From assembly GCA_016714365.1 (NCBI GenBank), contig JADJNH010000005.1:1-64000 (forward strand): DNA of 64,000 nucleotides, written 5' to 3'. Each line of letters opens with the position of its first letter. Within the stretch, counting starts at the first letter, position 1. The position numbers and the translations under genes were made by a program. The DNA is from Candidatus Vicinibacter affinis. Its GTDB lineage: Bacteria > Bacteroidota > Bacteroidia > Chitinophagales > Saprospiraceae. Below, in pieces: positions 25,937 to 34,238 of this stretch. The notes under the pieces are model-generated. The model searched no databases. It worked only from the letters and a program-made list of their open reading frames with translations, and was not told the DNA's origin.

Positions 25937-27574
25937 TCAATTAGTTTTAATGAATTGAGATTTTAAAATCTTATTATTGGTAATGAATTGAACACTATAA
26001 TATCCATTAATTAATCCACTTGCATCATAATTAACTTCTTTGTCATTTTTTAATTTAGTAGAATAAATTAACTGGCCTATTTCATTATAAATATTAAGCA
26101 ATCCAGAATATGCTTTATCAAATTTCAATTGTATAATCTCATTAGCTGGATTTGGCGATATTTTTAATAAGTTTCCATTTTCGAAACTTACATCTTTATT
26201 CGTAGTCAAAATACCCAAGTCTTCACCCTTAAACATAGCCCAACTTGACCAAAGTGGAGCCTCATTCAAATTAGTAGCATTTTCTCGGTAGGTAAAATTG
26301 CACAATACATTTTCACCAATCAAGTCCATTTTATTCAAAGATATTTCAGTTTTAGTTCCAGGGTTGATTGTAAATGTATTTGTTTTAATGATATTGCCCA
26401 AGCCGTCTGATAGGTAAAATTCTACACTATTTTTTGTTCTTTTATGAACACAAATTAAAATTCTAGGACCTTTAGAAGTTTTTAAAAGTATGGATTGTGC
26501 GAAACTTACTTTGTCAGAACTTATTTCAAGTGGCCTCAGGTCTACTTTTTCTATTGCAGTCCCCAATCGATCAAAAAGAATAATATCCAAGGCAAAGTAA
26601 GAGTAAGGATTCTCTTGATATTTAGTTGCCCCAAAAATAAAATAATCATCAGAAATATAATACGGTCCAAATGTATTCGCATCAGCAGTTTTTAAGATAT
26701 TCAACTTGCCTGAAGTCAGAATATTCAAATTTCTATCCATGTAATAATATCCAATATCAAAATCTTTTTGAATCATTGAATCTGGGTGAGTTTCTGAAGT
26801 GTAAGTACAAAATGTGTTATTGGAATTATCATAATTGAATAATCCATCAACCAATTTATGGTATTTAGTTGGAACATAGAGTTCAGTATTGCCTATTTCT
26901 TTGTTACTAATATCAAGAACAATTCGATTATACCATATACTACTTTTACCAGTTAATGTGTCAGTCAAATCTAGGTGATTAATGACAATGAAGTTTGTAT
27001 CATTATAATAAAGATGTGTAGGGCCATAGGGAAAGGGAACAGGAATTCTTCTGGCATGGGGATCTTTTGGAATAGAAAATGTTGAATCAAAAATAACTCC
27101 ATTTCTTTTATCTAAAATTAGCCTTTAGCAGAAGCAACAAACCATATTGGTTTAAAAAATGTGTCAAACTTACTATACTCTTCGTGGATTAATAATTCCA
27201 GATTATCTCCTTTAACAATAGGTCTATTCGCATAGCGCCTTTCTCCGACAGTTTCACTATAATATACCTGATCCCATAACAACATTCCATTTGTCACATC
27301 AATTGCCTCTATATAGTAACCGCCTATCCATGCCGGTCCGAATACAATATTATACACATTATATAGGACGTTTTTATCAATTACTGCTGGGGCTCGATAG
27401 AAATTTTGTTCCAAAAAAATTAAATTTCCACTTTTTATTGGAATCTTATCTGTATTGTGAAGATGCGTCCATAGTGGAATATAATTTTTGAATTGGAGTG
27501 GAGTATATTGTTGAGATACAATAAAATTCAACCAAACAAAATTCATTGTCAAAAATAGGAGTAGATTTTTTCAT
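25937..27574 (-). pseudogene. T9SS-secreted protein with C-terminal sorting domain, two frameshifts
   Basis: Two ORFs (27118-27552, 25937-26968) and the intervening 150 bases read as one secreted protein of about 545 residues. An indel in an A6 run near 27565 separates MKK from the signal peptide LLLFLTMNFVWLNFIVSQQ. A second near 27125 (AKGLILDKRNGV) joins the halves. The middle looks like a repeat-rich beta protein (YYMDRNLNILTSGKLNI). The end is a type IX domain, ISPNPANEIIQLKF and then LINGYYSVQFITNNKIL. No catalytic motif is visible. It follows the lipoprotein gene in the same 3 kb cassette. Confidence 0.65.
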
Positions 27575-27696
27575 TTTTGTATTTTTTGATTGCTAACAAA
27601 TCTAAACTTTGAGAGTATTTACTTTCATTATCTTAAAATAAAAGAATGGGTGACTGGTATTAAGTCGCCCATTCTTTGTTAATAAATAAAATTAAA

Positions 27697-28541
27697 CTAT
27701 GGAACAATTCCACACGGTCTATCCTCACAAGGCAATTGCAATCCATTACAAGTTAAGGTAATGATACCACAGTTTGAAGCTCCAATGGTTTGAAACACAG
27801 GCGGAGATATTCTTACAGTACCATCAGGAAGTGGTAGAGGCTCCCAGCAAAAAGTTCTTGTGCGCTGACAACATTTATCACCACATGTGATTTGGCTAAT
27901 TTCAAAATTACTCAAATTTATACACCAGCGGTAGCAAGTTTGACGAACAAAATCAGATGAGTAATATGAATTATTTACACAGGGTGGGTGCCATGTATTA
28001 ACCCAAGGACTTACATATTCACTCTCAACAATCAAAGATGCCTGATAAGACATTTGATCTAATACTACATCACCACCATGACCTGGAAGGTTAAAAATGC
28101 ATGTTTCGCAATCTGGTGATAGTCCAGTAAGTCCGAAATTCCAAAATGTAAATGAATACGTAGGTACCGTTGAACCTGGAGGAATTACCCAACATACTCT
28201 GACATCAAAGCCAACGGTTGCAGTAGTGCATACTGGGCAAGTTGGATTTGGAGGTAAGTTTACTGTCCTTACAATATGGGCTGTTGCACAAGTCAAACCA
28301 GTCGCAGGTGGTTGTGGTTGACAGGCTGATGAAAATTGCGGAGGAATAATTCCTCTCGAAGATAAGACCTTACTGTTGTTAAATCCAGAATTAACTTCCT
28401 GAAAAAACTCTTGAAATTTGATTGAGCTAAAACTTTGGTCTGTTGTTGCTAATTCAGACCTATCAGCCTCATTTTGGCAAGAAAAAGCAATGAAAGAGAT
28501 TAGGATAATCAAACCTAATCCTCGAAAAATAAATGTTTCAT
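27697..28541 (-). pseudogene. Cys-rich lipoprotein, one N-terminal frameshift
   Basis: About 280 residues. The hydrophobic N-terminus ends in a lipobox (LISFIAFSC). The mature part is rich in Cys and Pro (PNPTCPVCTTATVG, DCETCIFNLPGHGG, QITCGDKCCQRTRTF), suggesting several disulphides in a secreted surface protein. ATG 28541 (MKHLF) is out of frame by one base with the lipobox. One more T in the T5 run restores it, otherwise translation must start at TTG 28512. A TATATTTG box on the minus strand at 28593-28600 fits a promoter. No function is recognised. Confidence 0.6.
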
Positions 28542-28592
28542 TTTTAAAAATTTTAATGATGAATAAAAATTATTAATGAAACAGCTTTAAAG

Positions 28593-28600
28593 CAAATATA
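28593..28600 (-). promoter_or_regulatory. Possible -7 promoter element inside cassette
   Basis: TATATTTG on the minus strand, matching TAnnTTTG, about 52 bases before ATG 28541. No TTG at the expected spacing. If real, the lipoprotein cassette carries its own promoter. Confidence 0.4.
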
Positions 28601-28746
28601 AAACCTATTTTTGCGGCCTAATTTTCTAGTTAGTGGGCCTGCGTCCCCATTTCGATGGGTGGTCGTGGGCTTTTTTATTGTCTTTTTGACTGTTTATATC
28701 TTTAACTTAACGTTTTCATAACTAATTTAGTTCTTGAAATTGGAAT

Positions 28747-28876
28747 TAACGTTTTGCAGCTACAAGAAGTTGGCGATTTCGAAGCACAAAACTGTCTGCC
28801 ACCACTGAACTTGATACGAAGCTCAAAGCTTCATTTAACCACCGAACCGCCAATTTCTTGTAGGTGCTGTTATAGC
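28747..28876 (-). other. attC-like site 7
   Basis: TAACG at 28747 and GTTATAGCC at 28869, arms GCTACAAGAAGTTGGCG and CGCCAATTTCTTGTAG. By eye it matches site 8 exactly from TAACG onward. The bases before TAACG differ (GGAAT versus GGCTA), so the identity begins at the predicted crossover. Confidence 0.88.
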
Positions 28877-28885
28877 CAGTTTCTT

Positions 28886-29380
28886 TTATGCTATTTTTAT
28901 CTTTATGCTACTTCCTATTTCAAGTAGTATTTGTTTTGTTGATGCTTTATAGTTTCCGTTTTCTTTTAAAATAAAGACAATTCGAATAAGTTGTCCAATT
29001 CCTTCTCTAAATGTGTAATAATAGTATTGTGTTTCGTTATCAACTTTAAAGGCTTGATAAACATAATTATTATTTGTCTCTCTGTCGTCAATAGCTTCGT
29101 AACCACCTTCATTTACAAACCTTTCAAATAGAGCAAAGGTTTCATTTTTCAATTCGTCAAGCGTAAATGGATTCGCGATATCCAAAGGTTTTCCATAATT
29201 GGTAACAGAGAAATTGAGACTCTTAGATTTATTAACTGTCCTAAATCTGTCACTTTCGTATTGTGTCCAATCTGTTGGAATATCAATTAAATAAACGTTA
29301 TCTACACCAACGATTTTAGTTTTAGACTCAGTGTCGTCACCTTCTTGGCGTTTACTTTTGAAAATATCAAATAATCCCAT
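28886..29380 (-). CDS. Cassette protein, 164 residues (copy A)
   Basis: A soluble protein starting MGLFDIFKSKRQEGDDTESK, a common cytosolic opening in Bacteroidota cassette-type proteins. An alpha/beta domain follows, with VYLIDIPTDWTQYESDRFRT, LDELKNETFALFERFVNEGG and a beta hairpin (NNYVYQAFKVDNETQYYYYT). No catalytic motif, signal or membrane helix is visible. The fold suggests a small sensor or immunity-like protein, but that is a guess. It is the only gene in its cassette and ends nine bases from the attC-like site. The protein is identical to copy B. Confidence 0.8.
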   Translation of the reverse strand: MGLFDIFKSKRQEGDDTESKTKIVGVDNVYLIDIPTDWTQYESDRFRTVNKSKSLNFSVTNYGKPLDIANPFTLDELKNETFALFERFVNEGGYEAIDDRETNNNYVYQAFKVDNETQYYYYTFREGIGQLIRIVFILKENGNYKASTKQILLEIGSSIKIKIA

Positions 29381-29436
29381 AATTATTTTTGTTTTTTTTG
29401 AATTGTTGCTTGGTTGTCGTGTCCTGAAATTGGCTA

Positions 29437-29566
29437 TAACGTTTTGCAGCTACAAGAAGTTGGCGATTTCGAAGCACAAAACTGTCTGCCACCACTGAAC
29501 TTGATACGAAGCTCAAAGCTTCATTTAACCACCGAACCGCCAATTTCTTGTAGGTGCTGTTATAGC
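29437..29566 (-). other. attC-like site 8
   Basis: Duplicate of site 7. GTTATAGCCAGTTTC outside the box is complementary to GAAATTGGCTATAAC ending at 30130, a 15-base match across the cassette with one G-T type mismatch. Confidence 0.88.
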
Positions 29567-29575
29567 CAGTTTCTT

Positions 29576-30070
29576 TTATGCTATTTTTATCTTTATGCTA
29601 CTTCCTATTTCAAGTAGTATTTGTTTTGTTGATGCTTTATAGTTTCCGTTTTCTTTTAAAATAAAGACAATTCGAATAAGTTGTCCAATTCCTTCTCTAA
29701 ATGTGTAATAATAGTATTGTGTTTCGTTATCAACTTTAAAGGCTTGATAAACATAATTATTATTTGTCTCTCTGTCGTCAATAGCTTCGTAACCACCTTC
29801 ATTTACAAACCTTTCAAATAGAGCAAAGGTTTCATTTTTCAATTCGTCAAGCGTAAATGGATTCGCGATATCCAAAGGTTTTCCATAATTGGTAACAGAG
29901 AAATTGAGACTCTTAGATTTATTAACTGTCCTAAATCTGTCACTTTCGTATTGTGTCCAATCTGTTGGAATATCAATTAAATAAACGTTATCTACACCAA
30001 CGATTTTAGTTTTAGACTCAGTGTCGTCACCTTCTTGGCGTTTACTTTTGAAAATATCAAATAATCCCAT
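29576..30070 (-). CDS. Cassette protein, 164 residues (copy B)
   Basis: Same protein as 28886-29380 with no residue difference. Both copies are intact, so either dosage is tolerated or the duplication is recent. It sits in cassette 29440-30129 with the same leader and the same short spacing to its attC-like site. No promoter box is evident in the short leader (30071-30129), so expression may depend on readthrough from upstream cassettes. Confidence 0.8.
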   Translation of the reverse strand: MGLFDIFKSKRQEGDDTESKTKIVGVDNVYLIDIPTDWTQYESDRFRTVNKSKSLNFSVTNYGKPLDIANPFTLDELKNETFALFERFVNEGGYEAIDDRETNNNYVYQAFKVDNETQYYYYTFREGIGQLIRIVFILKENGNYKASTKQILLEIGSSIKIKIA

Positions 30071-30126
30071 AATTATTTTTGTTTTTTTTGAATTGTTGCT
30101 TGGTTGTCGTGTCCTGAAATTGGCTA

Positions 30127-30256
30127 TAACGTTCTGCCGCTAAAAGCTGGCAGGGGAATCAAAAGTAGTTAGTTTGGATTAAGAACCAAAAGATGAAGAA
30201 AGAAAAGACGATTGAAAAGCTACTCAGACCTGCTTGCTTTTAGCGGCTGTTATGCA
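30127..30256 (-). other. attC-like site 9
   Basis: TAACG at 30127 and GTTATGCAC at 30249 flank arms CTGCCGCTAAAAGCTGGCAGG and CCTGCTTGCTTTTAGCGGC-like sequence, different from all other subgroups but well paired. GTTATGCACAGTGCC is complementary to GGCATTGTGCATAA at 30689-30702. Confidence 0.85.
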
Positions 30257-30291
30257 CAGTGCCTTACACATTGAGATGTCTTTTTTGAGAT

Positions 30292-30659
30292 TTATTTTCT
30301 CCGCTTCATGATAAAAATTACACCAGAGGTTCCTCCAGATCCAGTTCCTTGAAAGCTACTGCCTTCTTCTAAAGTAAGTGTCTCCACTAATTCATATTCA
30401 TTTTCAACCATGTAGTTTAAAATGGCCGCATACGACTTTCTATTAGTTAACACATCTGAATATTCTTCCCTTAATTTTATTTGTTCGGGAGAGTCGCCAA
30501 GGTCAACAATTATTTTGAGTTTTTGGAAAACAACTTACCAGAAACAGAGATATAGGCATATGAAAATGCCTGACCTTTCTCTTTATCCGTCTGATTAACT
30601 TGCGAGAAGGCTGTAAAACTAATTGCGGTGATTAACGCAAGTAATAGAAATTTTTTCAT
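30292..30659 (-). pseudogene. Small secreted protein, one frameshift
   Basis: ATG 30659 starts a signal peptide (MKKFLLLALITAISFTAFSQ). The frame reads AFSYAYISVSGKLFSKNSK and stops. Adding one A to the AAAAA run near 30525 continues it as KLKIIVDLGDSPEQIKLREE, then NYMVENEYELVETL, and ends GVIFIMKRRK at 30292, about 122 residues. The repaired C-terminal part looks like a small alpha/beta domain found in secreted Bacteroidota proteins. No function is recognised. It is the sole gene of its 573 bp cassette. Confidence 0.65.
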
Positions 30660-30699
30660 GTCAAATATCATTTTTGGTTGTCTTTCTAGGCATTGTGCA

Positions 30700-30830
30700 T
30701 AACGGTTTCGGGCTTGGCGAAGGTGGCGATTTTCACCATAAATGTTGATGCGGAGAACCAAACTTTGATTAACCACAAATGTGTCTGCGTAGCACTGAAC
30801 CGCCACTTTTGCCAAACCCGTGTTACAAGC
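30700..30830 (-). other. attC-like site 10
   Basis: TAACG at 30700 and GTTACAAGCC at 30822, arms as in sites 3-5. GTTACAAGCC is complementary to GGCTTGTAAC at 33077-33086 (its own cassette end), whereas the bases before its own TAACG are TTGTGCA, matching site 9 instead. Confidence 0.88.
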
Positions 30831-30835
30831 CGTTT

Positions 30836-33055
30836 TTATTGTCCGTTGATTATTTCTATTGCCTTATTAATTAATTCGTCTTGTCCTTTTGAAATTCCTT
30901 GAATTGTCGGTTTAAGTTCAATGTTAGGCACAATGCCGACTCTTTGTGTTTCTTTTCCGTTAGGATAATAAACACCAATTCCACTAATCATTGTGGAAAT
31001 TCCGCCTGGTAAGTAAAATTGCGACACATTGCCGTCTGCACCCGCTGTTGTCGAACCAATAACAGTTGAGTTTGGATTAACCCGATATGCCATTGTGTGA
31101 AATTCCGCAGAACTCTGTGAAATTTCATTTATTATAATAACGACTTTCCCTTTATAATATCTTTTATTTTTCTTTCCTGCGTTTAATGATTTGGTAAAAG
31201 TAAAAAGGCCCGGACTTTCAATACTACCGTTTGTAAATTTTACAAATGGGATGCTTTTGGGCATTAAATAATTACTCAAATCATAGATAGGAAAATCAGA
31301 AGGGTAATTTCTAATGTCGATAATTAACCCTTTTGTATTTTCTATTTCTTTCCAAATTTTAGGCAGGTATTCTCTTTTAAGAGAACCATTACTTATATAG
31401 GCAATGTCTTTATTTATCAATTTGAAGCAAGTGTCTGTACCTTGATATTTACTGTATAGGTTAATTTCTTTTGAAGAAAACGTTTTTAATGTTTTGCTTT
31501 CTATTTTGTCAATCCTAATAAATTCAATATTAATTATAGAATCATTTGTTCTTAAAAGATTGGATGCAATATCTCTCAATTTGGTCGGGTAATTCGAAGC
31601 TGGAGAAAATTTTAATCTTTCTTTTACTATTTCTTCAACTGGTCTATTATTAATAACTGAAATTACATCTCCAATTTCCAATCCTGTCTCCTTTCCCAAT
31701 TTTTTATCATAAAATCCTGTTACAACAGGTTTGCTTTCAATAAATGTTAGTTCAACAGAAGCATAACGAAGTCCGAAATGATTATTTAAAACTTGGTTTC
31801 CGCCCCAAATATTTGCGTGGGTGTCGTGAACCCGCCCAATAAGTTCCAATACTTCAAGTGTGTATTCTGTTTCATCTTTTGCTTCAATAAATTTGGGTAT
31901 AAATTCTTCTAATACATTTTTCCAATCTTCTTCGATAAGATTTTTATATGGGAAGTAGTATTGAATAATGTTCCAATATCTGTATAAAGTCAAAAGTCGA
32001 AAACCCGCATCGGGATATTTCATCGATGAATAGGCATTTTCGTTTTTAAAGTCAGGGTTGCCAACTCCAGGTTGTAATCCTATATAGTAATGCTCTTTCG
32101 GTCTATTTGCATTTTTAACTTTTAATAGTAAGGTCGTAAGTTCATCTGAAAAATTGGAATTTTTAATCCAAACTAAATCAGGTTCAATTTTTACTTCTGA
32201 TGATTTAATCACAGTTTCCTTTCCTTGTGAAAATTCACCAAAACTATTTATCCATTTTATCAAAACGGTATCACGTTTTTTGCTGTTGTCTGAATTTAGA
32301 GCTTTTGGAAGAATTCTAAAAAGTTCATAATCCCAGTTGTATTCTCCCTTAGCAATATTAGGGTGATAGTATTTTAAAAAGCCCCAAATTAAACCAAGGC
32401 TTTTTAGATTTTCAATTTGGGGTTTGTCAATCGAGACACTTGTAATTCCCGAGCCTTTGTCAAATTCTTTATCTTTTTCAGCAGGAAATAATTTTCTTTG
32501 AAATGGTTTTAGGTCTTTTATGTCTTTCCCATCAATAGATAAGCTGAAATTATCTAACCACATTTTACCTTTCCCAACTAACAATCCTCCAATAACAATT
32601 TGTTTTGTTTTTTCAGGGTTCATCTCAAGGGTTATCTCATATTTTGTCCAGTCAGTTGTACCTTTTACCCCATTTTTATTCATATTATCAAAGGCAATAG
32701 ATGGGTCAATTCTCATCCATAGTCCAGCATATCCGTCTGTCACGTTCTCGGTTTTAATGTATCCCGTAAGTGTAATTTTCTTACCCGCGTAGTTGTCGGG
32801 AATTGTAAAAGCCCAAGCCTTGAAGTCTGGATTTCCTTCTTTAAACTCAATGGAAGCAGAATATTTTCCACTTTTTATGATAATTGAGTCGATGGCAAGA
32901 TTGTAATTTGAACCTCCGAAATTGTTCCAACCACTTGGACTTCCCTTCTCAGTAATTTCAAAGTCGAAATTTAAATTTGAAGGAGTCTCCTTTGTCTGGC
33001 AAAATGTGGCATTTGCAATTAATAAGATTAAAAATGTCAAGATTGATTTTTTCAT
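30836..33055 (-). CDS. Secreted S41-family (C-terminal processing-like) peptidase
   Basis: About 739 residues from ATG 33055. A longer in-frame start at 33133 would run into the attC-like site and is rejected. A signal peptide (FLILLIANATFCQ) is followed by a carbohydrate-binding-like beta domain (GSPSGWNNFGGSNYNLAIDS), a helical cap (FLKYYHPNIAKGEYNWDYEL), a PDZ-like segment (GLEIGDVISVINNRPVEEIV) and the S41 core with VVIINEISQSSAEFHT, where SSAE carries the catalytic Ser, then STTAGADGN. S41 enzymes use a Ser/Lys dyad to trim or degrade proteins outside the cytoplasm. The gene is intact and ends six bases from the attC-like site. Confidence 0.85.
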   Translation of the reverse strand: MKKSILTFLILLIANATFCQTKETPSNLNFDFEITEKGSPSGWNNFGGSNYNLAIDSIIIKSGKYSASIEFKEGNPDFKAWAFTIPDNYAGKKITLTGYIKTENVTDGYAGLWMRIDPSIAFDNMNKNGVKGTTDWTKYEITLEMNPEKTKQIVIGGLLVGKGKMWLDNFSLSIDGKDIKDLKPFQRKLFPAEKDKEFDKGSGITSVSIDKPQIENLKSLGLIWGFLKYYHPNIAKGEYNWDYELFRILPKALNSDNSKKRDTVLIKWINSFGEFSQGKETVIKSSEVKIEPDLVWIKNSNFSDELTTLLLKVKNANRPKEHYYIGLQPGVGNPDFKNENAYSSMKYPDAGFRLLTLYRYWNIIQYYFPYKNLIEEDWKNVLEEFIPKFIEAKDETEYTLEVLELIGRVHDTHANIWGGNQVLNNHFGLRYASVELTFIESKPVVTGFYDKKLGKETGLEIGDVISVINNRPVEEIVKERLKFSPASNYPTKLRDIASNLLRTNDSIINIEFIRIDKIESKTLKTFSSKEINLYSKYQGTDTCFKLINKDIAYISNGSLKREYLPKIWKEIENTKGLIIDIRNYPSDFPIYDLSNYLMPKSIPFVKFTNGSIESPGLFTFTKSLNAGKKNKRYYKGKVVIIINEISQSSAEFHTMAYRVNPNSTVIGSTTAGADGNVSQFYLPGGISTMISGIGVYYPNGKETQRVGIVPNIELKPTIQGISKGQDELINKAIEIINGQ

Positions 33056-33082
33056 TGTATGTCTGTCTTTTAAAATGGCTTG

Positions 33083-33213
33083 TAACGTTTTGGGGCTTTG
33101 CGAAGGTGGGGGATTAGAAGTACAAATGTTCATTTTAATACAAATGTTTATTAGAATTCCTAATGCTCAAATTTAACACAAATGCCCCACTTTTGCAAAA
33201 CCCCTGTTAGTGG
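33083..33213 (-). other. attC-like site 11
   Basis: TAACG at 33083 and GTTAGTGGC at 33206 flank arms GGGGCTTTGCGAAGGTGGGG and CCCCACTTTTGCAAAACCCC. GTTAGTGGC is complementary to GCCACTAAC ending at 33974. The stop codon (TAA) of the HNH gene is part of this site's TAAC box. Confidence 0.85.
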
Positions 33214-33941
33214 CTGGCTTTTTGTTCGTTTAAATCAATTTTTATTATTTCACTACTTTCTTTTTTCTTAATTATAAGCGTTGCAACTTTCCAATTGTCA
33301 CTTTCTCCATTGCTAAATTTCATTTTTTCAATTCCTTTCTCTCCAAATAGAAAGTATCCTTTTTCATTAAGTTCTTTTATTAGTTCATTGAGTTGAAAAC
33401 CCATTTGGACTTTGTCGTAAGCTTCAACCATTCCACTAATATCGCCGTAATCAGACAATTCTTGGAAAACACTTCCAATGTATTTTGCGTCTTCTTCATT
33501 TTCAATTTCATCGTAGTCAGTTCTATAACCGTGGCAATCCGCTATAATATTCAGTAATTCTTTCCCCGATGTTATTCGTGCTAAAAATTTCGGCTTACTT
33601 TCTTTCTCTTTATTAATTGCATTATTGATAGTTGTTTTAACCCAATTTTCGTGATTTAATTTCATATAACGAAGTAATTCTTCTGTATAAGTTTCAGTTA
33701 ATTCGTCAATTTCTTTGTGATGATTTCTACATAGTAGAATTAAATTTCCAAAGTCATCGTAATCTTTAAGATATTCTTTATATCGTGGTCCATTTAGTTT
33801 ACTGCTAATTATGTGACATTCTTCGCCAATATTAAATTCATCTTTATTTTTCTCATTGTTAAATAATTCTATTTTGCATATAGAACATCTATTACCTGAT
33901 TTTGCCCAAAGATTTTTTCTTGTTTTGTCTGTAATTGCCAT
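33207..33941 (-). CDS. HNH endonuclease-domain protein
   Basis: A 244-residue protein. The N-terminal half is an HNH domain: RCSICKIEL, then EECHIISSKLNGPRYK, then NLILLCRNHHKEID, giving paired Cys/His zinc ligands and the catalytic His. The C-terminal half (about 115-244) is a separate alpha/beta region with no known motif (YGDISGMVEAYDKVQMG). Stand-alone HNH proteins of this kind occur in restriction and phage-defence settings. The TAA stop lies within the TAAC box of the attC-like site, so gene and site are fused end to end. Confidence 0.82.
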   Translation of the reverse strand: MAITDKTRKNLWAKSGNRCSICKIELFNNEKNKDEFNIGEECHIISSKLNGPRYKEYLKDYDDFGNLILLCRNHHKEIDELTETYTEELLRYMKLNHENWVKTTINNAINKEKESKPKFLARITSGKELLNIIADCHGYRTDYDEIENEEDAKYIGSVFQELSDYGDISGMVEAYDKVQMGFQLNELIKELNEKGYFLFGEKGIEKMKFSNGESDNWKVATLIIKKKESSEIIKIDLNEQKASH

Positions 33942-33970
33942 TCTTTCAGGTTTTTATGTAAGCTTGCCAC

Positions 33971-34100
33971 TAACGGTTTGCGGGTTTAAGAAGTTGGCGA
34001 TTTCGGAGCACAAAACTGTCAACCTGCACGAAAGTTTGATTGAAAAACTGAACTTCATTTAACCACTGAACCGCCAATTTATTAAACCCGCTGTTACCAG
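33971..34100 (-). other. attC-like site 12
   Basis: TAACG at 33971 and GTTACCAG at 34093 flank arms GCGGGTTTAAGAAGTTGGCG and CGCCAATTTATTAAACCCGC. GTTACCAGTAGTGC is complementary to GCATTACTGGTAAC ending at 41688, 7.6 kb away. Confidence 0.88.
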
Positions 34101-34162
34101 TAGTGCTTCTTCGTCCGTTGTTGCTGTGTCTGTCCATTTTACTGCTGTCTTGGTGCGTTGGC

Positions 34163-34228
34163 TTGGTAGCTCTTTTGCATTTTTTTGTTTGGCTTTTGCG
34201 TTGGCAAAAAATGCAAATGTGCTACCAA
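34163..34228. repeat. Class 2 hairpin h
   Basis: Arms TTGGTAGCTCTTTTGCATTT (34163) and AAATGCAAATGTGCTACCAA (ending 34228), TCTTTT arm first. It abuts the stop codon of the SMC-like gene (34239) and is inverse to hairpin i. Confidence 0.7.
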
Positions 34229-34238
34229 ATGCGTTGGC

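Larger units (their letters stand above)
28750..30129 (-). repeat. Tandem duplication of one 690 bp cassette
   Basis: 28750-29439 and 29440-30129 appear identical throughout, including gene and attC-like site. The repeat unit begins and ends at the crossover inferred independently from the complementarity rule. This is the strongest single sign of recent cassette-level recombination, either reinsertion of an excised copy or site-specific duplication. Confidence 0.9.

Noticed and set aside
33056..33133. Longer N-terminus of the S41 peptidase
   Set aside because: The extension reads through attC11 and precedes an obvious signal peptide at ATG 33055.
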